Source: Gimesia chilikensis
Lineage (GTDB): Bacteria > Planctomycetota > Planctomycetia > Planctomycetales > Planctomycetaceae
NCBI RefSeq assembly: GCF_007744075.1
Contig: NZ_CP036266.1
Location: forward strand, 4,821,748 to 4,885,747
Length of the DNA stretch: 64,000 nucleotides
Direction of reading: 5' to 3'
A program made the translations under genes and the position numbers. Below the pieces are notes generated by a model. The model did no database searches and was not told the origin of the DNA. It saw only the letters and a program-made list of their open reading frames with translations. Each line of letters opens with the position of its first letter. Position 1 is the stretch's first letter. Below are positions 26,691 to 35,101 of this stretch, piece after piece.

Positions 26691-27572
26691 AATAGGATCT
26701 CCTTTTCATTTCGTGAGTATGATTACCTCAATAGCTTTAAGGCTTTTCTTTGTTTGTTGATGACTCGACACAAAAGGCATTATTTATGCCAACCATTAAA
26801 ATTAAGACATAACAAACTGTCACACGGTGTTTTATAACAAACAAAGCTAAGCTCTCGTTGTCAATGTGTTGTTGTCATGACGACGGCACGTTGAGTCAAA
26901 ACGATCACGCATCCTCCTCGAACCACTGTGCGTTCACCAAATTCGGAAACTGGTATTGCTCAAATTTGCTGTTAATGAAGGCAATCCCAGCTGATCAAAT
27001 CCGGAATTAATTTCGGGGCAACGTCCCTCACTGCCTGCGCTTCCGCTACGGACAGTAGAAGATTTGCCACCCAACAAAGTCACTGGTGACGAATTCCTCG
27101 CAAATGCTGAAGTCAATCGAGCAATTGAATACGGCGGTGTTTTGCTTCAACTTACCCAACATCTTCGACAAGGACTCGTTGAATGGCTGGCCAAGGTTCG
27201 TGAACTGCGTGACGACCATTAGAGACTCCGAATTGAGTGAGTTCTGCCGACTTTATTAGTTCAAATGTGGCAGTCTCCTCTATTCACACGCTGAATCAGC
27301 TGCATCACAAACCAACGTGGAGCGCGATCAACTCGTACTTAAATGCTCTCGACATGGTAGATTTGGCGTTTTTCTTCTTCGGGATGAGAAAAGAATATTA
27401 TCGTAACCATCATTGGACATGATGTTTAGATGCCACCATCATTCTATTCTACAGAAAACCGTTACAATCGATATATTGCAATAACACAATAGTACAGATC
27501 CCGCCGATAACTATACGTTAAGGGAATCGCGCGTGAAGAATTTGCGCGGCTAGTTCTAGACTTCGGGGGGCC
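26691..27572. other. Intergenic region with a possible gene remnant
   Basis: About 880 bases hold no intact gene. A start-less plus-strand reading frame at 26995-27222 has protein-like composition: LPPNKVTGDEFLANAE, then AIEYGGVLLQLTQHLRQGLVEWLAKV and a stop. It may be the end of a decayed gene. I do not recognise it. The stretch before 27573 must contain the promoter of the TolC-like gene. Confidence 0.3.
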
Positions 27573-29078
27573 GTGGTGAATTCAAAGAATCTAATTTCTA
27601 TCTTACTGGCAATCGTATTAATTAGTGGATGTGCAACCAGCACGAAAAGGGATGTTGCTAATCAAATAGGTAAAAAACCTGTACCAGCAGAAAATGAAAC
27701 TTCGCAAGTCATTGTGCGCGATGATGCGGAAGCAGAATATGATGCAACCTCGGAGACTGAAACACGACTCGTATCGCATCAAGAGTCAATTGAGTTACCA
27801 GTAGAGAAATACGATCCACTTCTTCTCCCCATGCCGGGTGATGTTTTAGCAAGCCAAAGTACTGCGATATCACTGGATGAGCTAGAAGCTTTGGCACAAG
27901 CCAATAATCCGACGCTGGTCCAGGCGGCAGCGCAAGTCGAAGCATCACGAGGCGCAGCCTATCAGGCGGGACTCTACCCAAACCCGGTTGTAGGGTATGC
28001 CAGCGATCAAATTGGCATCAATGGCACGGCTGGTGAATTACAGGGGGCATTCGTCTCACAGGAATTTGTCACAGGTGGTAAGCTGAAGCTCAGTCGCGCG
28101 AAATGGACAAAGCAGGTCGCTGTTGCGGAAACCATCTTGTCGGCCCAGTACACGCGTGTCTTGAATGACGTGCGGATTCATTTCTACCGGACACTGGCAG
28201 CGCAGCAGTTACTCGCAGTCCAAGGTAAACTTCTGGAGAATGCGAAAGATAATTTACAAACACATAAAGAGATGCTTAATCTAGGACAGACGAATCAGTC
28301 CGGCCTGTTGCAGGCGGAAGTCGACTTGCATCGCGCACAATTGAAACAGCAGGCGGCTGAGAACGACTTGGAACAGGAGTGGCGAAATCTGGTGGCGATG
28401 GTGGGTACTCCTGAATTACAATGTACAACTCTTAGAGGGAGGCTTGAGCCTCCTCAGGAATTTTATGACTGGAATTCGGCGCTCAATCAGTTATTAGAAA
28501 GCAGTCCTGAAATCGTTGCTGCCTGGGAACGTGTGCAACATGACGAAATAACCGTAGAACGTGAACGCGTCCAACCGATACCTAATATCCTGGTCGATGT
28601 CAATTTCGGTCATAATTTCGAGACCGATAACTCAGTAGCAGGGGTCACCGTCGGGTTACCTATTCCTATCTTCGACAAAAACCAAGGCACCGTGGATCAG
28701 GCCTTAGCCGATCTCAACCGATCTCGGGCGGATGTGAAACGGTTGGAATTATCATTGATGAGCAGACTTTCAACAGAATTTAGAAATTATCAGACCGCGT
28801 GTCAGCATGTAGAAACTTACAGAGATGAAATGTTACCTAAGGGTAAGCAAGCCTACGATCTGTTACATCATAGTTATAAGGAGCGGCGCGCTCCCTGGCC
28901 TGATGTGTTGATGGCACAGCAGATCTATCTCAATTTGCAGGCAGACTATATCATGAGTCAATTAAAGTATCATGAAAGTGAGATTGCCATTAGCGGTATG
29001 CTATTGACAGGTGGACTGGCCGAGCCTCCTGCGCCAGTGGGTGGCGGACATATCAATGCCGTTCCCAAACCCCGGTAA
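27573..29078 (+). CDS. TolC/CusC-type outer-membrane efflux lipoprotein
   Basis: This 501-residue protein is an outer-membrane efflux channel with a lipobox (VLISGCATS). The family's duplicated helical hairpins are visible: LDELEALAQANNPTLVQAAAQVEASRG, GLYPNPVVGY and the second-half counterpart LADLNRSRADVKRLELSL. FVSQEFVTGGKLKLSR is typical of heavy-metal (CusC/CzcC) members. It would form the outer exit for the CusBA pump encoded at 45.6-52 kb. It starts at GTG (27573 or 27576). The multicopper oxidase follows within 66 bases, so the two are probably co-transcribed. Confidence 0.88.
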   Translation: MVNSKNLISILLAIVLISGCATSTKRDVANQIGKKPVPAENETSQVIVRDDAEAEYDATSETETRLVSHQESIELPVEKYDPLLLPMPGDVLASQSTAISLDELEALAQANNPTLVQAAAQVEASRGAAYQAGLYPNPVVGYASDQIGINGTAGELQGAFVSQEFVTGGKLKLSRAKWTKQVAVAETILSAQYTRVLNDVRIHFYRTLAAQQLLAVQGKLLENAKDNLQTHKEMLNLGQTNQSGLLQAEVDLHRAQLKQQAAENDLEQEWRNLVAMVGTPELQCTTLRGRLEPPQEFYDWNSALNQLLESSPEIVAAWERVQHDEITVERERVQPIPNILVDVNFGHNFETDNSVAGVTVGLPIPIFDKNQGTVDQALADLNRSRADVKRLELSLMSRLSTEFRNYQTACQHVETYRDEMLPKGKQAYDLLHHSYKERRAPWPDVLMAQQIYLNLQADYIMSQLKYHESEIAISGMLLTGGLAEPPAPVGGGHINAVPKPR

Positions 29079-29143
29079 TCGTAAGAGACGATGAACAACG
29101 ATCATTTAGCAAAACGAAATAAAACAAAATGAAAGGCCTATCA

Positions 29144-30553
29144 ATGGGTACTCAAAATGACCGCAGGGACTTTCTAAAGCAGGGTGCGGCAGCCACGGCC
29201 GGATTGTTTGCTGCGGGGACCGCTATGGGGCAGTCATCGGAAAGCGGAGCTTCTTCCGATAAATATCAAGGTCAGGGAGGCACATATCCTCGTATGCATC
29301 CAGGCACTGGTGGCCCAGTTGGTAGTCCGACTGACCGAGGGAAACTCGTGCCCGGATTGCGAAAAGCGGGGGAGCCACCAGTCAATGTGATTGCACCTGA
29401 TTTGAAAACATTGAGCGGGAAAATTGTAAATGGTGCGCGCGAGTTCCATTTGCAGGCGACCCCCACCCGTAGAGAAGTGCTCCCGGGGATCTGGATGGAC
29501 GCGTATGGATTTAACGGCCAGTTTCCCGGTCCTGTATTAGAAATGTATCAAGGAGAACGAGTACGTATTGTTTTTCGCAATGATTTGCCAGAGCCGACGA
29601 CTCTGCATTCACATGGCTTGGAACTCCCCATTAGCATGGACGGAATACCTGCCGTTACACAAGACTTGATTCAACCGGGCAAGACCTTTGTCTATGAATA
29701 TGACGTGCATCAGGAAGGTAGTTTTTTCTTACATCCGCATGTGGCGATGCAGGAAGCCATCGGAATGGTGGTGCCTTTCATTGTTCATCCCAAAGTGGCT
29801 TTTGAACCTGCCGTGGATCGTGACTTCGTGTTAATGACTCAGCAGTTTTCGATGTTACCCAACGCGCACATTCCCAATACGATCTCCATGGACTGGAACT
29901 TTCTTACAATCAACGGGCGGTGTGGCCCTTACACGACACCACTGGTTTGTAAGTTAGGCGAACGGGTCCGCATTCGATTTCTAAACTTCAGTACGCTGCA
30001 TCAGCATCCAATGCATTTGCACGGGCACACTTTTTGGGTGACAGGAACCGAGGGGGGCCGCATTCCGGAAACAGCGTGGATTCCGGGAAATACGGTGATC
30101 GTGGGGGTAGCGCAATCGCGGGATGTAGAGTTCGTGGCTAATAATCCCGGAGATTGGGTACTCCATTGTCACATGTTTCACCACATGATGAACCATATGG
30201 TATCTCAAGTCGGGCCCATCATTCGCCAGAAAAAGAACGATCCGGGTTTCGAGGTTCCTGGCTATCCACAAATCATGAAGGGGATGTCGGATATGAAAAT
30301 GGAAGGTAAGCACGCTGGCAAGATGCAGATGGAAAAGGCGAATGACTATAGCATGCCGATGACAATGGAAGACATGAAAAAATTAACCGATCGTCGCGAA
30401 ACTCAGGGGATGCGCGAAGGTTGGTATAAAGGTGTCAAAGGGCTATTTACTGTGATGCGAGTACTGCCACCGGATCTATACGATAAGTTGATGACAACCG
30501 ACGATCCCATCCCGCCGAATTCGAGTACGCCGTTGAATCCACATCATGCCTAA
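29144..30553 (+). CDS. Multicopper oxidase with Tat signal and Met-rich tail
   Basis: This 469-residue protein oxidises Cu+ (or phenolic substrates) in the periplasm. The Tat signal NDRRDFLKQG is followed by three cupredoxin-like parts with all copper-ligand blocks: HSHGLE, FLHPHVAMQ, HQHPMHLHGHTFWV and HCHMFHHMMNHM. A Met/His-rich C-terminal segment (MKGMSDMKMEGKHAGKMQM) resembles the methionine-rich inserts of CueO-type cuprous oxidases. The ATG at 29144 has AAAGG eight bases upstream and is preferred over 29129. Its neighbour is the TolC-like gene, so export and detoxification of copper go together. Confidence 0.9.
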   Translation: MGTQNDRRDFLKQGAAATAGLFAAGTAMGQSSESGASSDKYQGQGGTYPRMHPGTGGPVGSPTDRGKLVPGLRKAGEPPVNVIAPDLKTLSGKIVNGAREFHLQATPTRREVLPGIWMDAYGFNGQFPGPVLEMYQGERVRIVFRNDLPEPTTLHSHGLELPISMDGIPAVTQDLIQPGKTFVYEYDVHQEGSFFLHPHVAMQEAIGMVVPFIVHPKVAFEPAVDRDFVLMTQQFSMLPNAHIPNTISMDWNFLTINGRCGPYTTPLVCKLGERVRIRFLNFSTLHQHPMHLHGHTFWVTGTEGGRIPETAWIPGNTVIVGVAQSRDVEFVANNPGDWVLHCHMFHHMMNHMVSQVGPIIRQKKNDPGFEVPGYPQIMKGMSDMKMEGKHAGKMQMEKANDYSMPMTMEDMKKLTDRRETQGMREGWYKGVKGLFTVMRVLPPDLYDKLMTTDDPIPPNSSTPLNPHHA

Positions 30554-31291
30554 CATCCAATATAGCACTGATGTGATCCTTTTTTGAAATACGAGTTACC
30601 TGTTTGCCAAATTCATTAAAATGTGTGATAGGCATCTACATTGTGATTCACACAAATACGCACATTCATTCAAGTCGTGTTGCAGACTTTGTCGACGCAC
30701 AATGACTGGAATCGATAGCGTTGACGTTATACTCAATCACGAATTAACCAATCTGTAAACCAATAAGTCTCAGACAGTCGCAATGCAGAATTGTATGACC
30801 TGCGTAAAAACATTCGCACAGCAATACGTCATTGATACGTAATTTCATTCAGTCCTTGCAACCAACAAATGGGCTGATTCCGAAACGTCATCAACTTGCT
30901 CTTTCATCCAGATACGAACGACTTGTATTGCAATCTCCGTTTTGAATCTCCGATTACTCGACCTTGAGACAGTTCTAATCTTCACTGGGGCCTATCCACT
31001 GTTCTGTCAGAGTCGGTGGAAAATCGCTCAAAGTGATTGCTGGCCGACCAGATCCATGCCGGAACTGATCTCCTATCTGGCTTAGGGCCGGAAAATCGTA
31101 GTTCTGGAGACTGGCACAATAGATCTGCATAGTGGCACGCGGATTGCTTTTGAAAGTGAAGTTATGTGTACTCTGCTCCAAAACAGAGCAGTACAGAAAT
31201 CAATGAAAGTGGAGAAGTCGAACTCAATACCACAATCAACTTCACCACACAATACTCCAAAGCCGTAGATGCGGCGTTAACGGGTCACAGC
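30554..31291. other. Gene-free stretch
   Basis: About 740 bases between the oxidase and the permease. An in-frame extension of the permease ORF covers 31166-31291, but no ribosome-binding site supports it. I see no other feature. Confidence 0.4.
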
Positions 31292-32608
31292 ATGGAACAT
31301 TCCGACGAGAACTCATCCGAGTATAAAGAGAACAGTCTGACTTTGACTGGTGCTGTTGCGATGGGCACGGGCGTGATGATCGGTGCCGGTATTTTTGCCC
31401 TGACCGGACAAGTTGCTGAGCTAGCGAAACAATGGTTCCCGCTCGCATTTCTGGCAGCAGCAATCGTGGCATCTTTCAGTGCTTATTCTTATGTAAAAAT
31501 GGCACACGCCTATCCATCCGCGGGTGGCATCGCCATGTTTCTTGAGAAGGCTTACGGTAAAACAGCGCTAACAGGTGCATTTGCGCTGCTGATGTACTTT
31601 TCCATGATCATCAATGAGAGCCTGGTCGCGAAGACCTTTGGTACGTACACACTGCAACTCTTCAACGTCGGCGAAAATGAATGGTTAGTGGTCGCTCTCG
31701 GAGTCGGTTTGCTTGCATTCACTTTTTTCGTGAATATCTTGAGTAACGAATTCATAGAAAAGCTATCCTTTTTCACTGCATTTATCAAAATTGGCGGGAT
31801 TGCTCTCTTTGCAATCGGGGGATTGTGGGCTTCCGGTTTTTCATTCGAAAATACTTCGTCTAATCAAACCGGTGCGGGACCGGGAGAGTTTCTCGGAGCT
31901 GTGGCGCTCGCAATTCTGGCCTACAAAGGCTTTACTACGATTACAAATAGCGGTGGCGAACTTAAAAATCCTCATAAAAATGTAGGACGAGCCATCATCA
32001 TCTCGATTGCCCTCTGTCTGGTTCTATATATGCTTGTGACGCTGGCTGTGGGAGGAAGTCTGACGGTCGATGAAATCATTAAAGCGAAAGACTATTCTCT
32101 TGCAGAAGCTGCTCGGCCTGCTTTTGGAGATTATGGTGTATGGTTTACTGTATTGTTTGCGATTGTCGCCACCGTTTCCGGTGTGATTGCCAGCGTCTTT
32201 GCGGTTTCTCGTATGCTGGCTATGCTCACAGACATGAAGTTAGTACCGCACTCACATTTTGGAATGCCAGGTAGCATCCAAAAACACACATTGGTGTATA
32301 CCGTTGTCATGGCGATGTTATTAACGGTTTTTTTTGATTTAAGTCGTATCGCCTCGCTCGGTGCCATCTTTTATCTCATCATGGATATCGCCATCCATTG
32401 GGGAGTATTTTATCACCTCCGCAAAGAGGTGAAGGCCAGTAGTCTTGTCTTAATCACGGCAATGATATTGGACGTTGTCATTTTAGGAGCGTTTCTGGTA
32501 GTTAAAGCCCAGGCGGATATGCTGGTAATCTATGTTTCTCTTGCCGGTTTAATCTTAATTTTCCTGGGTGAGTGGCTATTTCTTCACAAAAACCAAACAG
32601 GCGACTAA
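31292..32608 (+). CDS. APC-family amino-acid permease-like transporter
   Basis: This protein has about 438 residues and 11-12 membrane helices. GTGVMIGAGIFALTGQVAELA is the glycine-rich unwound helix 1 of APC transporters, and YPSAGGIAMFLEKAYG follows as expected. GELKNPHKNVGRAI is the usual loop after helix 6. It would exchange or import an amino acid or polyamine across the inner membrane. The start is uncertain, because the frame is open to GTG 31166. ATG 31292 is chosen as the nearest to the conserved region. Its link to the metal genes on both sides is unclear. Confidence 0.85.
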   Translation: MEHSDENSSEYKENSLTLTGAVAMGTGVMIGAGIFALTGQVAELAKQWFPLAFLAAAIVASFSAYSYVKMAHAYPSAGGIAMFLEKAYGKTALTGAFALLMYFSMIINESLVAKTFGTYTLQLFNVGENEWLVVALGVGLLAFTFFVNILSNEFIEKLSFFTAFIKIGGIALFAIGGLWASGFSFENTSSNQTGAGPGEFLGAVALAILAYKGFTTITNSGGELKNPHKNVGRAIIISIALCLVLYMLVTLAVGGSLTVDEIIKAKDYSLAEAARPAFGDYGVWFTVLFAIVATVSGVIASVFAVSRMLAMLTDMKLVPHSHFGMPGSIQKHTLVYTVVMAMLLTVFFDLSRIASLGAIFYLIMDIAIHWGVFYHLRKEVKASSLVLITAMILDVVILGAFLVVKAQADMLVIYVSLAGLILIFLGEWLFLHKNQTGD

Positions 32609-32684
32609 CGACGCCATGCGCAGCCGAAAAGCTTGATAATTTCCAGCATTTCTCCTGGTTTGTTCTCTACATAGAAATTACCCC

Positions 32685-32716
32685 TTGACTCCGTACCATA
32701 GTACGGAGTTTATAAT
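32685..32716 (+). promoter_or_regulatory. MerR-type promoter with 20-bp spacer
   Basis: The -35 TTGACT (32685-32690) and the -10 TATAAT (32711-32716) are 20 bases apart. Between them a dyad with arms ACTCCGTAC and GTACGGAGT marks the operator. This overlong spacer with a central dyad is the hallmark of promoters untwisted by MerR activators. It drives the adjacent merR-like gene. Confidence 0.9.
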
Positions 32717-32733
32717 GTTTCCAGGAGATGCAT

Positions 32734-33183
32734 ATGAGCAAGTTGACAATAGGACGAGTCGCACAGTCATCGGGAGTTGGTGTTGAGACGGTGCGTTTTT
32801 ATGAAAGAAAGGGGCTGATCGAACAGCCGATAGCACAGTCCTCTTATCGGGAGTATCCGCCGGAGGTCATAGAACGAATCCAGTTTATCAAACGAGCACA
32901 GGAGCTTGGGTTCACTCTCGCAGAAGTTGGACAGTTGCTGGGTTTTGCAGACCAGCCTTCTACATCAAAGAAAGAGGTCAAGCAGCTGGCCGGCCGTAAA
33001 TTGATTGAAATTAGACATAAAATAGAAGATCTGCAACGTCTCGAATCAACCCTGGCTTCGCTGCATAAGAAGTGCAGTGGCCATGGTACTCTATCAGGCT
33101 GCCCTATTATCGAATCAATTATCTCCCCTGATAAAAAAACTGTCACACATAGAATGCGGAGAATTAAAAATGACTATAGTTAA
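32734..33183 (+). CDS. MerR-family metal-responsive regulator
   Basis: This 149-residue regulator has the winged helix LTIGRVAQSSGVGVETVRFY-ERKGLIEQP and a dimerisation helix. The C-terminal metal loop contains KKCSGHGTLSGCPII. Two of the three Cys of mercury MerR are present, and the one near residue 82 is missing (DQPSTSKK), so it may sense Cu, Pb, Zn or Cd instead of Hg. AGGAG lies six bases before ATG 32734. It is autoregulated from the dyad promoter just upstream and overlaps the HMA-MauE gene by 14 bases. Confidence 0.9.
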   Translation: MSKLTIGRVAQSSGVGVETVRFYERKGLIEQPIAQSSYREYPPEVIERIQFIKRAQELGFTLAEVGQLLGFADQPSTSKKEVKQLAGRKLIEIRHKIEDLQRLESTLASLHKKCSGHGTLSGCPIIESIISPDKKTVTHRMRRIKNDYS

Positions 33184-33961
33184 GCAAGTAGATCAACTTC
33201 AAGAGGTGACTGTTTCCACAAACATGAAGTGTAATTCCTGCTTAGAAAAATTACGGCCAGTCCTGGATCAGAACTCTGAGATTGTTGAGTGGGAAGCAGA
33301 CCTGTCAAATGAACTCAAAACTGTAACAGCAAAAATGCACGGCACTACCCCTCGTGAGAAACTAGTCGAGGCTGTGAAGGGAGCTGGATTCGAAGCAAAG
33401 ATAACTGAAAATCAGGAGGACACTAAGGGTATTACCGAAGAACGGCAGAGTCATTTAACCAATGAGAAACAGGGGTTAAAAATCAGCACTTATAAGCCCT
33501 TGCTTCTCGTTATCTTTTACGTCTGTGGTGCGGCAGTGATTTTGACAGCTGCACAAGAAGCGGGATGGGTTTGGGAAAACTTCATGCGTTTCTTTATGGG
33601 TTTCTTCTTTTTAGGTTTTGCCTTCTTTAAGCTGCTTGATGTAAGTAAGTTTGCCGACGCCTTCGCGACTTATGATATTGTGGCAAAACGGTCACGTCTC
33701 TACGCGTTGCTATACCCGTTTCTTGAATTTTCGCTTGGGATGGCATTTATAATGGGTTGGTTACCGGCTTTAGTAAATACTGTCACACTTGTCGTGATGG
33801 GAGTCGGATTAATTGGCGTCATTAAAGCTGTAAGAAAACGCCAGGTGATTCAATGCGCCTGTCTGGGAACAGTGTTTAATCTGCCAATGTCTGCGGTTAC
33901 CATCATCGAAAATAGTACGATGATCCTCATGGCTCTTTTTATGCTTTTTAGAGATTTGTAA
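33170..33961 (+). CDS. HMA domain fused to a MauE/DoxX-like membrane domain
   Basis: This 263-residue protein has an N-terminal heavy-metal-associated domain of about 75 residues (STNMKCNSCLEKLRPVL, the C-x-x-C metal site). A linker and four transmembrane helices follow, ending in CACLGTVFNLPMSAVTIIEN, a motif of MauE/DoxX-related proteins with a C-x-C pair. It may carry metal ions or thiol redox equivalents through the membrane. Its start lies inside the 3' end of the MerR gene, so it is the regulated target of that protein. The resistance spectrum is not deducible. Confidence 0.8.
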   Translation: MTIVKQVDQLQEVTVSTNMKCNSCLEKLRPVLDQNSEIVEWEADLSNELKTVTAKMHGTTPREKLVEAVKGAGFEAKITENQEDTKGITEERQSHLTNEKQGLKISTYKPLLLVIFYVCGAAVILTAAQEAGWVWENFMRFFMGFFFLGFAFFKLLDVSKFADAFATYDIVAKRSRLYALLYPFLEFSLGMAFIMGWLPALVNTVTLVVMGVGLIGVIKAVRKRQVIQCACLGTVFNLPMSAVTIIENSTMILMALFMLFRDL

Positions 33962-34390
33962 AATGAAAGTTCAGACTGTAGTTAGCGATGATCGAAGTTT
34001 TTGTCGGGATCACAGTTAAGCAGAAAATTAATCCCCTCTATCTATTCCCAACAAGAATTTGGCTAAAATGCCATATACCGCCGTAACTTAAATCAACTTT
34101 GTGCTCTTGGTTTTGCTGCGAGATTTTCAACCTATGAGATCATCTTCCGTTCCCTAGCAAGATATTCAGACTGCTTACGACAGTTGTATATTATTGATTG
34201 ACGGAATGAGTTTTTTACATATGTCTCATTTCTCCTAAAAGTGAAAGTTTCGGTGAAGTACTGAGGTCGGTATGGCATCAAAAGGATATGGAACGCGGTT
34301 AAATAGCGATCAACGCGGTTAAACAGTGATCGCTATTTAACCTGTGAATATCTCCATTTATTACAGTTCATTAGCTACGAGGAGAATGTC
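33962..34390. other. Intergenic region with a long perfect hairpin
   Basis: The only clear structure is at 34297-34342, where GGTTAAATAGCGATC and GATCGCTATTTAACC form a 15-bp stem around a 16-base loop. The loop repeats the left sequence ACGCGGTTAAA. No T-tract follows. It lies 48 bases before the small Cys-rich peptide gene. Confidence 0.55.
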
Positions 34391-34597
34391 ATGTTGCTCA
34401 AATCACTTTCTGCTAGCATACTTGTCCTTGGTCTGCTGAGTCCGCCTCCCTCGTCTGGGTTACCGGAATCATTGATCCAGCCAGTGTCGAATACAGCTCA
34501 AGTTGAAGTCCAGACCGAAGAAACGGCCAGCCCAATCTGTTGTTTAAAGCGTGCCTACTGCTGCAGCATTCGCAGAAGCTGCTGCCGTGGAAGGTAG
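34391..34597 (+). CDS. Small exported Cys-rich peptide
   Basis: This 68-residue ORF has GAGGAG eight bases before the ATG. A signal peptide (LLKSLSASILVLGLLSPP) is followed by a short acidic stretch and a C-terminus ICCLKRAYCCSIRRSCCRG with three Cys-Cys pairs. The spacing suggests binding of soft metals in the periplasm, in line with the neighbours. No family is recognised. Confidence 0.6.
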   Translation: MLLKSLSASILVLGLLSPPPSSGLPESLIQPVSNTAQVEVQTEETASPICCLKRAYCCSIRRSCCRGR

Positions 34598-34664
34598 GCT
34601 ATATCAAGCGACAGGTAGTCAATGACCGTATTCGAGGGATTATGTTTTCAAGAGAGGAAACTCA

Positions 34665-35042
34665 GTGAATATTTCGGTATCTCCAATGCGACGGCTAGCC
34701 ACTTGTGGCCGGTATCGACAAGAAACGACACAGGGTTGCTCAAGTATGCTTAAAGAGAAAACTGAAATGAACCATGATTCTAATCAGTTCGATACGACGC
34801 ATTCGCTGGACGAGTCGTCTAACTCGTCAAATTGCTGCCTCGCCACCATTGCGAGGCAGCGATTGCATTCAAGTAGGTATGCCTTGCTCAAATTAGTTCA
34901 GTGCGAGCAAAAAAACGGCGTTATTGTAATTCGAGGGACTGTTTCGAGCTATTTTCTGAAGCAAATCGCTCAGGAACAGCTTCGTTCGATACAGGGTATG
35001 ACTCATATTGTCAACGAGCTTGTAGTGCAGAAGGAGTTATAG
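34665..35042 (+). CDS. BON-domain protein
   Basis: The protein has up to 125 residues. The C-terminal 65 read as a BON domain (RYALLKLVQCEQKNGVIVI-RGTVSSYFLKQIA, ending GMTHIVNELVV), which binds membranes or ligands in OsmY-like proteins. The N-terminal 60 residues are disordered and Ser/Asn-rich. GTG 34665 has AGAGAGGAAA upstream, and ATG 34767 is the alternative. No signal peptide is seen. It lies just before the glucan phosphorylase gene. Confidence 0.65.
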   Translation: MNISVSPMRRLATCGRYRQETTQGCSSMLKEKTEMNHDSNQFDTTHSLDESSNSSNCCLATIARQRLHSSRYALLKLVQCEQKNGVIVIRGTVSSYFLKQIAQEQLRSIQGMTHIVNELVVQKEL

Positions 35043-35101
35043 CAACAGTCTGCATTCATGATAATACGGTAAAACAGTCTTTCTACCGGGTGAATTGATA
35101 G

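Noticed and set aside
27237-27422. 61-codon ORF before the TolC-like gene
   Set aside because: It has no ribosome-binding site and no recognisable sequence, and it overlaps only AT-rich intergenic DNA.
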